Shown here one piece after another: positions 1-10,078 of a stretch of DNA of 51,848 nt. This DNA is from Muribaculaceae bacterium (GTDB lineage Bacteria; Bacteroidota; Bacteroidia; Bacteroidales; Muribaculaceae). The notes below the pieces were generated by a model. That model was not told where the DNA came from, ran no database searches, and saw nothing but the letters and a program-made list of their open reading frames with translations. The stretch covers positions 1 to 51,848 of the forward strand of contig JAFQSX010000007.1 in assembly GCA_017409345.1 (NCBI GenBank). The letters run 5' to 3'. The position numbers and the translations under genes are program-made. Each line of letters begins with the position of its first letter. Position 1 is the first letter of the stretch.

Positions 1-243
1 GTCGCCTGCGGTGGCGCCACAAGTTGTTTGGTTGCTGGCAAATTCTTTTAGAGAACGGAATCCGGTTACACCGATTCGATAGTATTTCCCTTTGTAGAGG
101 GCATAGGTGCCTCCGTCTTTGTTGTGTTGAGCGAGCAACTCATCACTCACAGTTGGAGAAAGGTTGCAGTCAACCAAAAATGTTTTAGCCGAAATTGTAG
201 ATGTGCATAGGGCTAAAATAATGAAATAAATTAAGCGTTTCAT
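1..243 (-). CDS. Secreted protein, 5' part only (runs off the window)
   Basis: The minus-strand frame opens at an ATG at 243 and stays open for 81 codons to the window edge, so the C-terminus is missing. The first 19 or so residues form a signal peptide (MKRLIYFIILALCTSTISA), so the product is exported. The mature part begins KTFLVDCNLSP and contains GGTYALYKGKYYRIG, which looks like a short beta-rich segment. I do not recognise the family. A -7 box lies at 282-289 on the same strand. Confidence 0.65.
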   Translation of the reverse strand, partial: MKRLIYFIILALCTSTISAKTFLVDCNLSPTVSDELLAQHNKDGGTYALYKGKYYRIGVTGFRSLKEFASNQTTCGATAGD

Positions 244-417
244 TTTAGTTAGATTTTTGTGTAGTATATAAAGAACTTCCACAAAGATAGAAAATTTTAC
301 AAATTTTAGGGGGCGGGGACAACAATATTTAACGCAACAAAGTGAACAATCGGGAAGATTGTCCATTTTGTCGAAAAAGAGGCGCTGGCTGCGTAGCGAC
401 TTGAGTCGCAAATGGTT
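244..417. other. Non-coding spacer with small inverted repeats
   Basis: No convincing ORF. It holds a G-rich run near 310-319, an inverted repeat ACAATC/GATTGT (346-351 and 357-362) and GCGACT/AGTCGC (396-401 and 404-409). Their role is unknown. Confidence 0.4.
282..289 (-). promoter_or_regulatory. -7 promoter box for the partial gene at 1-243
   Basis: The minus strand reads TATCTTTG, a match to the Bacteroidetes -7 consensus TAnnTTTG, about 40 bp before the start codon. No good TTTG is seen at the -33 position. Confidence 0.4.
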
Positions 418-460
418 AAAAAAAAGCGATGTGTCAAAATTCAAAAGAATGACACATCGC
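418..460 (-). terminator. Rho-independent terminator of the 489-3341 gene
   Basis: The perfect 11-bp stem GCGATGTGTCA/TGACACATCGC (426-436 and 450-460) is followed on the minus strand by eight T. It lies 29 bp after the stop codon of the minus-strand surface protein. Confidence 0.8.
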
Positions 461-488
461 TTATTTTGGGTTTTAAATTGAAAAAATC

Positions 489-3341
489 CTATTTGATAAT
501 CACCTTAGTGGTATATGAAATATTGTCGGTTGATTTTACATTTACGATGTATACACCATTTAGGTGAGATAGATTAAGAGTATTGCTATTGCTGCTGTTA
601 GCCATTAGCGCACCGGTGGTGGAATATACATTGATCGTTTTAACATTGGCATTTTCTATAATCAGAATCTTGTTTGCAACCTTAATAATTGGTTGGTCAA
701 TAATGCTGTTGTATTCAACATTGGTTTGTGATCCATTATAAGTTGCCGTTAAAGGAATGACAATGTCGTTTGATTCAATATTAGAAGATGCGAGAGGAGA
801 AAATAATCTCAGTGTTGCATTAAATGACTGTTTATTTGACCTAATGTTGTTTGGCTTGAATGTTACGGTTGCAGTCGCTTTTGCTGAGTAAGCATTGTTT
901 TCAGGAATAGAAACGGTAAATGCTTCACCATCTTCACCGGTAATGACTCCATACCATCGGCCAAAGATGTATTCACCATTGTTTATTGTGATGGTTTTAG
1001 AGTCGGTCCCGTCGGGAGTTTCAGTGGCAAAACTAAGTGAATGAGTGTCGCAACTATAATTCATCGCAGGGTAGTCACCTTTGAAATGGGCGTCAATGCT
1101 AGTGTCTTTGCCTATAACTTTAGCCGTTCCGGTAGTTGCGTCATAGTCGGTGTGATAGTCGATGATAAATTTAAATATATTCACCTTTCGAGAACCTGCA
1201 TTGCCATTAACAAATCCAAGATATAAACAGGCATGACCATATTCATCGGGACGAATAACCATACCTTCGGGCTCGCCATATACAAGATTATTTATTCGTC
1301 CATAATCTATTTTTGCACGATATACATAAGTATTAGTGCGCCAGTTATATAGTGTGAGTACGATAGTTGGCTTGCCTGCTTCGATGTTACCGGGCTCATC
1401 TTTTGGAAGACCTTCGAAACAGTATATATAATCACCTTTAATGTCGAAACTTTGAAATGCCCAGGTGTTGTATCCGTTGTCGTTATTAATAGTGGGACGA
1501 ACATAGTCGCCAATATTGAGTGTCACGCTTTTTATTAAAGTTTTCTTTCCTTCCAACGCGTCATCGAGGTCGTAGATGTGATAAGAGTTGGTTGTAGATG
1601 TAACGGTGCGCACGCATAAATAACGTGAGGTCTCATCAACAGCGGGGTAGTCGTTTGCCGCATCAAACACGTTGAAATATTTGATATCTTCAGAATCGCT
1701 CGAAGTGTTGAGGTTTACATCGGCTCCGGCTTTGAATTTTATGCGGGCTGTCGAACTTGTGAGGTCGTTTCCATCGCGAATTGATGCTTTGCCTCCGGTC
1801 CATAACCAAAGTTCACCGTTTTTGTCGCGCACGGTGCATATCTTCATTCCGTGTCCACCATAACCGAGGTCCATTGATTCGGTGTTTGAACTATAAGTGT
1901 ATTTATAGCCATCGATTTTTGTGCAAGGAACGCGGGTAATTACAATGCCGTCGTGAGTAGCGTCAAAGCCATATTTTGAATTATAAGCGTTGTTGCGCGA
2001 CGTGGGCATCATTTGTGTGAAATATAAGTCGCCGGTAACAGGGTCGATGTCGAAACTTTGAAGCACGGTTACATCGTCGAGCTCAACGGCCGATGCGTGG
2101 TATGAAACATCTTCACCGGTCAATGAACTTGTGAAATCCGACATAGTATCGCCTAAATAAAAGCGAGTGAATTGGTCGGCATAAATTTCGCGACACCCTT
2201 GCCAGTCATCAAGCGTTACCCATGCAATCTTATAAAAACGATTGTCGAAATGGTTGTTTGACACATTGAATCTGATATCTTGGCCGGTGCCATAGTCATT
2301 ATATAGTATCACATTTTGTCCCGATTGGTTATGGTTGGCTACCGGAGTGATTGAAGTCTTATTTTTAAATGTGTTTTCGTTAACATTTATACGATAGTTT
2401 ACCGGTTTAACTTGATCTGATGCTCCCGATGTCCCTTGGAAAATGCGTATTAAGGGATATAACGACGCTTGGCCATAGCATCCGTCAAATTCGTTGGCAA
2501 TAATGTTGGCTGTGGTAGAATTAGCAAAGGCACTGCGATATATGGCAACACAAAAATCACCTTTATTGCCACCATCCGGTGCAGTAAATGTGGTTTTCCC
2601 TACACTTTTGAATACGTTGTGCTTGATGTTGAGAGTGCCTTGTGCGTTAGCGAAATAGATGCCGGTGCCACCATCATAGAAATAGTTGTCAACAGCGGTT
2701 GTTGTGCCGAATGCACCACCGAAACTGATGCAGTTGGCATAGTGTGTGGCATCACCCACAAAGTGGTTGTGTGATGCTTCGCAATCCTTATATCGGCATT
2801 GTGATGAAATGTCGTTAACATTGGCATTTGCTACAATATTCCCTATCTCAACGAGAGGATTTGAGGTAGAGCGTTTGATTGTCATGCCGGTGAAATAGTT
2901 ATATAACACCTTAATACCACTTAATGGGGCAGCGTTTGTGCCGGCTGTTGATTCTATGCGTCCCTCCTCGGTGAATTTAAATCCGTTGATTGTTACATTT
3001 GAGGCCTTTATGTATATCGTGCCGGTGATTGTAGATTCCTCTTTGCGAATCCCGGTCCAATCATTAAATGCGTTGTTTCCTAAAAATGTCAAGCCATTGG
3101 TTTCTATTGTGATGTCGTCAGAGTAATTGCCGTCGGCAACATAAACAGTGGAGTTCTCTTCGGCATTGGCCAATAAAGTGTTGAAATCGGCGAAAGCATT
3201 CTCTCCCACAGTAAACCACCGTTCGTTGTGGGCGATAGGCTTGCCTGCTTCGTTTGCCTTGCTGCTAATGAGGTAGATTTCGGCATTGCTACTGATGGCA
3301 CATAGCAACATTGTTAGCAAAAAAGAAAATAATTTTTTCAT
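489..3341 (-). CDS. Secreted beta-helix/beta-propeller protein with T9SS sorting domain
   Basis: A 950-residue exported protein with signal peptide MKKLFSFLLTMLLCAISSNA. Residues of about 40-400 have the spaced N, V, I and F pattern of a right-handed parallel beta-helix (NVTINGFKF, NYFYDGGTGIYF, ANEFDGCYG). From about 420 to 735 the motifs QSFDIDPVTGDLYFTQ, GYGGHGMKI, NGELWLWTG, QSFDIKGDYIY and EPEGM resemble the beta-propeller of phage P68 receptor-binding protein, TagC and helveticin J. A beta-sandwich-like stretch follows (about 790-880). The last 65 residues (INVYSTTGALM, LNGVYIVNVKS, TTKVIIK) resemble a type A T9SS C-terminal sorting domain, so cell-surface attachment is likely. The substrate is unknown; binding or processing of a glycan or polyanion is only a guess. 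It is transcribed alone between its own -7 box and terminator. Confidence 0.8.
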   Translation of the reverse strand: MKKLFSFLLTMLLCAISSNAEIYLISSKANEAGKPIAHNERWFTVGENAFADFNTLLANAEENSTVYVADGNYSDDITIETNGLTFLGNNAFNDWTGIRKEESTITGTIYIKASNVTINGFKFTEEGRIESTAGTNAAPLSGIKVLYNYFTGMTIKRSTSNPLVEIGNIVANANVNDISSQCRYKDCEASHNHFVGDATHYANCISFGGAFGTTTAVDNYFYDGGTGIYFANAQGTLNIKHNVFKSVGKTTFTAPDGGNKGDFCVAIYRSAFANSTTANIIANEFDGCYGQASLYPLIRIFQGTSGASDQVKPVNYRINVNENTFKNKTSITPVANHNQSGQNVILYNDYGTGQDIRFNVSNNHFDNRFYKIAWVTLDDWQGCREIYADQFTRFYLGDTMSDFTSSLTGEDVSYHASAVELDDVTVLQSFDIDPVTGDLYFTQMMPTSRNNAYNSKYGFDATHDGIVITRVPCTKIDGYKYTYSSNTESMDLGYGGHGMKICTVRDKNGELWLWTGGKASIRDGNDLTSSTARIKFKAGADVNLNTSSDSEDIKYFNVFDAANDYPAVDETSRYLCVRTVTSTTNSYHIYDLDDALEGKKTLIKSVTLNIGDYVRPTINNDNGYNTWAFQSFDIKGDYIYCFEGLPKDEPGNIEAGKPTIVLTLYNWRTNTYVYRAKIDYGRINNLVYGEPEGMVIRPDEYGHACLYLGFVNGNAGSRKVNIFKFIIDYHTDYDATTGTAKVIGKDTSIDAHFKGDYPAMNYSCDTHSLSFATETPDGTDSKTITINNGEYIFGRWYGVITGEDGEAFTVSIPENNAYSAKATATVTFKPNNIRSNKQSFNATLRLFSPLASSNIESNDIVIPLTATYNGSQTNVEYNSIIDQPIIKVANKILIIENANVKTINVYSTTGALMANSSNSNTLNLSHLNGVYIVNVKSTDNISYTTKVIIK

Positions 3342-3390
3342 AATTAGGGATTTTTAGGTATAAAATATAATGTTTTTATGATATTTAATG

Positions 3391-3398
3391 CAAATATA
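3391..3398 (-). promoter_or_regulatory. -7 box for the 489-3341 gene
   Basis: The minus strand reads TATATTTG (TAnnTTTG) 50 bp before the ATG at 3341. The -33 element is not clear. Confidence 0.45.
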
Positions 3399-3491
3399 TA
3401 GATTAAAAATGAGATAATATGTATTTTTCTTAAAAAACTTCAATTCGGCTGATTTATGGTAAAATAATAATCTTTTTGTTGGGAAAAGTAG

Positions 3492-3522
3492 TTTAATATG
3501 TGGGCATTTTTTTGTACCTTTG
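3492..3522 (+). promoter_or_regulatory. Promoter of gpmI
   Basis: The -7 box TACCTTTG is at 3515-3522, with a TTTA variant of the -33 element at 3492-3495 (19-bp spacing). The predicted start of transcription is near 3526, giving a leader of about 47 nt. Confidence 0.65.
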
Positions 3523-3572
3523 CACTCTGGATTTTTTTAAGTATATAAATTACAAAAATAGATATAAAAACT

Positions 3573-5087
3573 ATGGCAAAAAAAGCGTTATTGATGATTC
3601 TCGACGGTTGGGGAATCGGTAACAAATCAAAAGGAGATGTGATTTATTCTACACCCACTCCTTATTGGGATTATTTAACAGAAACTTATCCCAATTCACA
3701 ACTTCAAGCAAGTGGCGAAAATGTAGGTTTGCCCGACGGACAAATGGGTAACTCTGAAGTAGGTCACCTTAACATTGGCGCCGGTCGCGTGCTTTATCAA
3801 GACCTTGTGAAAATCAATAAGGCATGTAAAGACGGTTCTATTCTTGAAAATCCCGAAATTAAGAGTGCATTTTCTTATGCTAAAGAAAATGGCAAATCAA
3901 TCCACTTCATGGGCTTGACCTCTGATGGTGGCGTGCACTCTTCACTCGAACACGTATATGCGCTTTGCGACATCGCTAAGCATTATGAACTCGACAAAGT
4001 ATTTATCCACTGCTTTATGGACGGTCGTGACACCGACCCTCGTAGTGGTAAAGGCTTTATCGAACAACTTCAAAACCACTGCGCGAAATCGGCAGGTGTG
4101 GTTGCTTCAATCATCGGTCGTTACTACGCAATGGACCGCGACAAACGTTGGGAACGTGTAAAAGAAGCTTACGACTTGTTGGTTAACGGTGTTGGCGAAA
4201 AGGCTACCGATATGGTTGCTGCCATGCAAGCATCTTATGACGCTGATGTTACCGACGAATTCGTGAAACCTATCGTTAACTCCAACGTTGATGGTCGCAT
4301 CAAAGAGGGTGATGTGGTGATCTTCTATAACTACCGCAACGACCGTGCTAAAGAATTGACTATCGTGTTGACTCAACAAGATATGCCCGAAGAAGGTATG
4401 ATGACAATCCCCGGATTGCAATACTATTGTATGACTCCTTATGATGCATCATTCAAAGGTGTTCACATTCTTTTCGACAAAGAAAATGTGTCAAACACTC
4501 TTGGTGAATATCTCTCTTCGCTCAACAAATCACAACTTCACATCGCTGAGACTGAAAAATATGCTCACGTTACATTCTTCTTCAATGGCGGTCGCGAAAC
4601 TCCTTACGAAGGTGAAGAACGTATCCTCGTGGCTTCTCCTAAGGTGGCTACCTACGACCTCAAGCCCGAAATGAGCGCTTACGAAGTGAAAGATAAATTG
4701 GTTGAGGCTATCAAGTCGGAAAAATTTGATTTCATCGTTGTAAACTATGCTAATGGCGACATGGTGGGTCACACCGGTATCTACGAAGCAATTGAAAAAG
4801 CGGTGAAAGCGGTTGACGAATGTGTCAAAGAAACTGTTGAGGCTGCTAAGGCTGCCGACTACGAAGTTATCATCATTGCCGACCACGGTAATGCCGATAA
4901 CGCTGTCAATGCCGACGGTACTCCAAACACTGCTCACTCACTCAACCCCGTGCCTTGTGTGTATGTGACTGCAAATAAAGATGCTAAGGTTGCCGATGGT
5001 ATTCTTGCCGATGTGGCGCCTACTATTCTTCACATCATGGGTATTAATCAGCCTGCCGAGATGACGGGTAAAAATCTCATAAGCTAA
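3573..5087 (+). CDS. gpmI: 2,3-bisphosphoglycerate-independent phosphoglycerate mutase
   Basis: Interconverts 3- and 2-phosphoglycerate in glycolysis and gluconeogenesis, in the cytoplasm, using two Mn2+ ions. All family landmarks are present: DGWG at 11-14, the phosphoserine loop [12 protein letters not shown] with the catalytic Ser61, the substrate loops DGRDTDP and [28 protein letters not shown], and the metal motifs GDMVGHTG and IADHGNAD. The length of 504 residues is normal. The ATG at 3573 gives the expected N-terminus [14 protein letters not shown]. It is a single gene with its own promoter. Its codon use is C-rich and regular, as in highly expressed genes here such as groEL. Confidence 0.97.
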   Translation: MAKKALLMILDGWGIGNKSKGDVIYSTPTPYWDYLTETYPNSQLQASGENVGLPDGQMGNSEVGHLNIGAGRVLYQDLVKINKACKDGSILENPEIKSAFSYAKENGKSIHFMGLTSDGGVHSSLEHVYALCDIAKHYELDKVFIHCFMDGRDTDPRSGKGFIEQLQNHCAKSAGVVASIIGRYYAMDRDKRWERVKEAYDLLVNGVGEKATDMVAAMQASYDADVTDEFVKPIVNSNVDGRIKEGDVVIFYNYRNDRAKELTIVLTQQDMPEEGMMTIPGLQYYCMTPYDASFKGVHILFDKENVSNTLGEYLSSLNKSQLHIAETEKYAHVTFFFNGGRETPYEGEERILVASPKVATYDLKPEMSAYEVKDKLVEAIKSEKFDFIVVNYANGDMVGHTGIYEAIEKAVKAVDECVKETVEAAKAADYEVIIIADHGNADNAVNADGTPNTAHSLNPVPCVYVTANKDAKVADGILADVAPTILHIMGINQPAEMTGKNLIS

Positions 5088-5101
5088 TAGACTTCAATAT
5101 A

Positions 5102-5133
5102 TTTAGCGGGGTATCATAAGATGCTCCGCTAAA
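5102..5133 (+). terminator. Hairpin after gpmI, possible terminator
   Basis: Near-perfect 14-bp stem TTTAGCGG.../...CCGCTAAA with an ATAA loop, 14 bp after the gpmI stop. There is no T-run behind it, so it may serve as an mRNA 3'-end hairpin rather than a classical terminator. Confidence 0.5.
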
Positions 5134-5192
5134 GATTTATACATATAGTTAACAAAATCTAACAAGGGAGCAACCCCCCCACGATTAGTCGA

Positions 5193-5242
5193 CAAAATTT
5201 TAGTTATAATACATGATCAAAATTTTAGTTATAATACATAAT
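5193..5242 (+). repeat. Two tandem 25-bp repeats before the 5244 start codon
   Basis: Copies 5193-5217 and 5218-5242 differ at one base. The shared 22 bp begin CAAAATTTTAG and end TTATAATACAT. The second copy ends one base before the ATG. A run of seven C lies upstream at 5174-5180. Confidence 0.85.
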
Positions 5243-5243
5243 T

Positions 5244-8200
5244 ATGAAAATTACAAAATTGAATTTTAAACATTTACTTTTGCTTTTGTGCTCATTCGCA
5301 TTTGCGACAAATGCATCGGCACAAACGTTTCATGTTGGAGGAGTAGAGTGGCAGCATAATTCGGATAGTTATGCTGCTAATGGTATCTATTTACAATCAG
5401 CTGTAACTGATGGCGCAATATTTACATTGCCGGCTCCTGCTACTATTGACGATATGCACCCCGATTTGCAATATTGTACAAAAGGGTATAAGATTTATAA
5501 ATCAGGAGCGACATCAAGTGCTGTTACCTTAGAGACGTTTTCGGGTGGAAATATGCCGGCGATATATCCTGTGACTCGTAATAATTCTTCGGGAGATTAT
5601 TTTTATATGGGACCGGCTATTGCATCGGATGATGCAGGAACACTTTGGACTCACACTATGCGAGGCGATAACCCTACTACAACTCTTGATTGGGAAGTTG
5701 GTATTCACACTTTTTGTTATTATACCGAACGTCCGGGACTTGGAGTCCCTGGGACAAAGAAAACAATTAATTTGGATCCACTAGAGAAATGGATGGTAAA
5801 CAAAGCATACCTAATTAGTGCTAATGGTGATGGCGTAAATGGTACCGGCTATATTTGGATTGCTGCTGCCTCAACTAAAATTGCTCGATATACAATTGAA
5901 AAAGGCGTTTTCGTTGCAAAAGAACTTTTCTCCACTCCATTGTCTGGTGGAGATAGCCCTGCTAGTAATTATTGTTATGTGAAACAATATGGGAATAATG
6001 TATATTATACAACATCGGCATACAATGGGTCATCAATGATTGCTCAAGCAATTTATCGTGGAGAATTGAGTGCTGATGGAAAATCAATTACATGGGAATC
6101 TACACCGGTTGTAACTGACAACTATAGTCCACAATTTGCTGTGTTTACGTTAAGCGGACACGATTTCTTGGTTTATAATAGTTATGACGATACTTATGAT
6201 TATAACCCTTATAGAGAAATAACCGTATATGATTTGACCACTAAAACAAAAATATTATCGGCTAGTGGTGGCGAATTATTGACAATTTATAATAAGTCAC
6301 ATAATAATTATATTCGTCAAAGTTTGAACGCAGAGGTTATTGATGAATACACCGCCTATATCTATGGTTTTGTTCCTGGTGGGGGATCATATCGTTATCC
6401 AGTAATTGCAACACCTGATAGAAATCCAGTAACAAATATTTCGGTAGAATGTGAAGGTAATTATAGTTATCTAGGTCGTCAAGATGCAAAGATTTCATGG
6501 GATGCTCCTGCGTCGGCTCAAAGTTATATTGTATATTATCAATCTTCATATACTAATGGTGCTGGAACAAAAGTTACTAGCGATTGGATTAAGGTGGGAG
6601 AAACAACTGAGACTTCAATCACTCATGATGATGTTTGCTGGGCTACAGTGCTAGAAGATGATGACCGAAAATACTATGAACGTTCTTATACTTATAAGGT
6701 AATTCCTGTTTATGAATCGGGTGCGTTAGGTACTGAAGCGATATCATCGGCATTAACACCTGAATTTATCCCATGTACTCCTATGTGGGTTGATGCAAAT
6801 CCAGTACAAGACAATGAAGGATATTGTATTGTACAATTATTGTGGAAAGAATGGCATGGTTATGGCTGTCAACCTCACCATTATAATGTGATACGCGATG
6901 ATGAAGCGATAAATTATCGAAATGGAGAAATCCTTGAGATTGGTGGTTCTAACTATGTAGATACTACATGCGTGTCGGGTGCAACATATCGATATCATAT
7001 TGAGGCTGTTTACCCTAATGTAACAGTTGATGCTCAATATTCCAATTATTTTGAAAATGAAGATAAAGATGTGACAATAGCCACACGCGACTGGGCAAAA
7101 CCTCGATATAGTATCTCAAAAGTATATGAATATAAAATCGTGGGTAAAGATTATGAATCTGAAGAATATGAAGGATATGATGGGGTAGTAAAACCTGATG
7201 CTATTGAGTATCCTAACTTCTATAGTGAGCCCGACTGTTATCGTCAAGGGGTGTTCTATAATGGTTGCTGGTATATTGCTCAATATACTAATGATAATAC
7301 TGCTGATAAATTTCAACATAATCCGCAATCAACATCAACAACTTTGAAAGGTGGCATTTTGCGCTTCTTAGGAGAAGACCCACGTAAAGAAATTCCAGAT
7401 GATAAGGTAAATTATCCTTCGGCCTATCCTCAAGAAAATAATGTTGTAGTTGATAACCCAATTGAACGTCGTCCACTTGTAAGTTATCACCGCGAAAATC
7501 AATGTATTGCTGTAGATGAGAGTGGAACATTCTTGACTCGAGGTTTGAGAACAGGATGGAGTTGGAATGAGAACTCATGGGAGGATAATAACAACTATGC
7601 TCTTGCTTGTTCTTCAGTTGAGTTCCATAATTTTGACAAAAATTGGCATGGTTCATTTGACTTGCCAGCATCTCTTGTTGCTGAATTAGAAGCGTCGGCG
7701 GTAGCAGAGTCGATGCGTGCTGATGACCCTACATTGCCAGGCCGTGTAGATTATTTCTCGGCTCAAGGTGATTTATATAATGATGATTGGTGCTATCTCT
7801 ATATGGCTCCAATGGTGTCAAAAACAGTGTTCCGTGTAAAACTTGTTAAATCGGGAAATACAGTATATGTGCCTGAAGGAAATTGGATTAAATTTACCGA
7901 AGATAAAAATGCTGAGTTTGATTATGCTGATGAAAACTATGCATTCCCTGTAAATTGCGAAAATCGAGAAGGAGAACAGTTTGTCTATGAACAATTAACA
8001 AATGTTTATTCGTTATATTCTGGAACAAATACAGATCCAAGCCAAAAAGGTAAAAATATTTACGAAACAAGTACATTTGTAAATACAATAGGTGGTACTA
8101 CCTTTGAGTTTAATAATGAATTATTCTTAGTGGCTCCTCAAGGTCAATATCCAGGTAACACAGGTTCGTTCCTAGTGGGTATGGCAAACCGTTTTGAAAA

Positions 8201-9884
8201 AGATGAGAACAATAAATGGGTGAATGTTGGTGCAGCAAATGCTGATATGACCAATATTATTCCTACTGCTCAATGGTACACCGGTAAAGCAAATACCGAT
8301 GCAACCGAAACAAATGGTCTTTGGATTTATGGAGAACAAGCAAAAGATGCGGATGGTAATATAATAGATGAAAATAAGGATGGTATGACCGACTATGCTT
8401 ATATCTATACCTATCGTCCTGGTTTGATGTTCGGTAAGTATATCTTAACCCCTAATACATTCTTCCCACCATCACAAGTGTATTTGTCAATTTATCCACA
8501 ATATGAAACAAATGATGGCGGAACAAATATTGACTTGAAGCAATATGATGCCTCGGCATCATGGAGTGAAGTAGAAAACTATGCCACTTCAGGAGGTAAT
8601 TTCTATCAAATTCAAGGATATACACTGACAATCTATGACGTAGAAGAAAAAGAAAATGGCAGTACAGATGGAAATGATGGAAAAGTTGGAGAAATCACTT
8701 TTGACCTGACCGGCGATAATGCCGTGAAATTAAATGCTGATGGAACAGTATCAGATGCTTCGGGTAATATTATTAATGGTTTGACATATACTACTTATAC
8801 AGTTACAGAAAATGGTCAACCAAAGGATTACCATACATTTAAATATGTGGTTGAAGATGTTGATGCTATTGATGATAATGGTAATAAACGCGATTTTATT
8901 GCATACGTTACAGTGAATTATGAAGGAAATCCCGAAGAATCCACAGCAAACAAAACGTTTGATAGCGCTCAAACCGAATATGTAGCAGCTAATACGTATG
9001 TTCCCACTCCTCCAGCGGCAACTACACGTCTTTATAAACATTCTACTGTGATGAAATATGACTCAAATAGAGATGGAAAAATCAATGATGAATTTAAAGA
9101 TGGTGTGAGAGATTCATCTTATCAATGGTATTATGTTTATATGGATATAACTGCACCTGTAGCAGATGAGCCTGTTACAAATTATACTATTTCAATTGAT
9201 ACAGACCTCAAAAATGGTGCAGATAGAGATGTGACTAGTTTCTATTTATATGACCCACTTGTTAACGGAACAAACTCAACCGGACTAACTCCGGATGAGG
9301 ATGGATATGTGCTTGTAAAGGCTGAAGTTGATCAAGATGGAAATATTATCAAGCCGGCAACAATCCCCGGTACTTATGACTTCGAGGCTGCAAAGGCTGC
9401 GCTTGAAGGTACATATGATACCGACTTGAATGGTAATACGTTTGAAAAAGCAATTGTGAAATGGGTATTCAAAGATAATGTGGATAATCCTGATGCCGAT
9501 GGCGATAATGTTGCTGTAGAGGGCGAAGGAGCGAATGCTACTGTTAAATGGAACTTTATTGTTAATGCAAATTATGCTGCCAATAATCCAAAGATTAGCA
9601 ATTCGACAAGTGGAGGTGAAACAAAATATTATGGAACAATGACAAGTGTTGAGTCTACCTTGTTTGATACAGAAATTTTGGTTTATCCAAATCCCGCTGA
9701 CACATATATTATTGTTCAATCAACAAATGAAATTGGTCAATTGTTGATAGTGTCGGCCGATGGTATTGTGATGAGATCTCAATATATTCAAGAGACCAAA
9801 GCGACTATCGATGTTGAAGACCTCTCGGCCGGTATATACGTTTTGAAAGCAAACGGTATCGTAAAAATGATTGTAAAAAAATAA
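5244..9884 (+). CDS. Large T9SS-secreted surface protein with fibronectin type III-like region
   Basis: 1546 residues with signal peptide MKITKLNFKHLLLLLCSFAFATNASA. Residues of about 390-560 look like one or two fibronectin type III folds (KISWDAPASAQSYIVYY, YKVIPVYESGALG). Two Asp-rich loops resemble EF-hand or dockerin-type Ca2+ sites (DENKDGMTDY and DSNRDGKINDEFKDG). The C-terminal 70 residues (ILVYPNPADTYIIV, LSAGIYVLKANG, KMIVKK) are a clear type A T9SS sorting domain, so it is probably exported through the T9SS and anchored at the surface. No catalytic domain is recognised, and its ligand is unknown. It is monocistronic with a strong terminator. The 25-bp tandem repeat sits in its leader. 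Confidence 0.85.
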   Translation: MKITKLNFKHLLLLLCSFAFATNASAQTFHVGGVEWQHNSDSYAANGIYLQSAVTDGAIFTLPAPATIDDMHPDLQYCTKGYKIYKSGATSSAVTLETFSGGNMPAIYPVTRNNSSGDYFYMGPAIASDDAGTLWTHTMRGDNPTTTLDWEVGIHTFCYYTERPGLGVPGTKKTINLDPLEKWMVNKAYLISANGDGVNGTGYIWIAAASTKIARYTIEKGVFVAKELFSTPLSGGDSPASNYCYVKQYGNNVYYTTSAYNGSSMIAQAIYRGELSADGKSITWESTPVVTDNYSPQFAVFTLSGHDFLVYNSYDDTYDYNPYREITVYDLTTKTKILSASGGELLTIYNKSHNNYIRQSLNAEVIDEYTAYIYGFVPGGGSYRYPVIATPDRNPVTNISVECEGNYSYLGRQDAKISWDAPASAQSYIVYYQSSYTNGAGTKVTSDWIKVGETTETSITHDDVCWATVLEDDDRKYYERSYTYKVIPVYESGALGTEAISSALTPEFIPCTPMWVDANPVQDNEGYCIVQLLWKEWHGYGCQPHHYNVIRDDEAINYRNGEILEIGGSNYVDTTCVSGATYRYHIEAVYPNVTVDAQYSNYFENEDKDVTIATRDWAKPRYSISKVYEYKIVGKDYESEEYEGYDGVVKPDAIEYPNFYSEPDCYRQGVFYNGCWYIAQYTNDNTADKFQHNPQSTSTTLKGGILRFLGEDPRKEIPDDKVNYPSAYPQENNVVVDNPIERRPLVSYHRENQCIAVDESGTFLTRGLRTGWSWNENSWEDNNNYALACSSVEFHNFDKNWHGSFDLPASLVAELEASAVAESMRADDPTLPGRVDYFSAQGDLYNDDWCYLYMAPMVSKTVFRVKLVKSGNTVYVPEGNWIKFTEDKNAEFDYADENYAFPVNCENREGEQFVYEQLTNVYSLYSGTNTDPSQKGKNIYETSTFVNTIGGTTFEFNNELFLVAPQGQYPGNTGSFLVGMANRFEKDENNKWVNVGAANADMTNIIPTAQWYTGKANTDATETNGLWIYGEQAKDADGNIIDENKDGMTDYAYIYTYRPGLMFGKYILTPNTFFPPSQVYLSIYPQYETNDGGTNIDLKQYDASASWSEVENYATSGGNFYQIQGYTLTIYDVEEKENGSTDGNDGKVGEITFDLTGDNAVKLNADGTVSDASGNIINGLTYTTYTVTENGQPKDYHTFKYVVEDVDAIDDNGNKRDFIAYVTVNYEGNPEESTANKTFDSAQTEYVAANTYVPTPPAATTRLYKHSTVMKYDSNRDGKINDEFKDGVRDSSYQWYYVYMDITAPVADEPVTNYTISIDTDLKNGADRDVTSFYLYDPLVNGTNSTGLTPDEDGYVLVKAEVDQDGNIIKPATIPGTYDFEAAKAALEGTYDTDLNGNTFEKAIVKWVFKDNVDNPDADGDNVAVEGEGANATVKWNFIVNANYAANNPKISNSTSGGETKYYGTMTSVESTLFDTEILVYPNPADTYIIVQSTNEIGQLLIVSADGIVMRSQYIQETKATIDVEDLSAGIYVLKANGIVKMIVKK

Positions 9885-9904
9885 TAGTAGTTTTTATATT
9901 TGTT

Positions 9905-9944
9905 AGAGGAGTGCCAAAATCAATTGGCACTCCTCTCTTGTTTT
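9905..9944 (+). terminator. Terminator of the 5244-9884 gene
   Basis: A perfect 12-bp stem AGAGGAGTGCCA/TGGCACTCCTCT followed by CTTGTTTT, 20 bp after the stop codon. Confidence 0.85.
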
Positions 9945-10019
9945 AATGGATGTATTCTTTATTGTTTACGATTGTGCTTGGGTAACTTTTATTGCACAAC
10001 AAGATTTTTTTGAAATAAT

Positions 10020-10050
10020 TTTGTTTTTATAATTATAATTAATACTTTTG
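10020..10050 (+). promoter_or_regulatory. Promoter of the YiiX-like lipoprotein gene
   Basis: Exact Bacteroidetes promoter: TTTG at 10020-10023, 19 bp, TACTTTTG at 10043-10050. The predicted leader is about 25 nt. Confidence 0.75.
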
Positions 10051-10078
10051 TTGAAGGTGGATTATACCTCAAGGGCTT

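Noticed and set aside
9285-9719. A 144-codon minus-strand ORF inside the large T9SS protein
   Set aside because: Rich in Cys and Ile with no domain; it mirrors Asp/Asn-rich codons on the plus strand.
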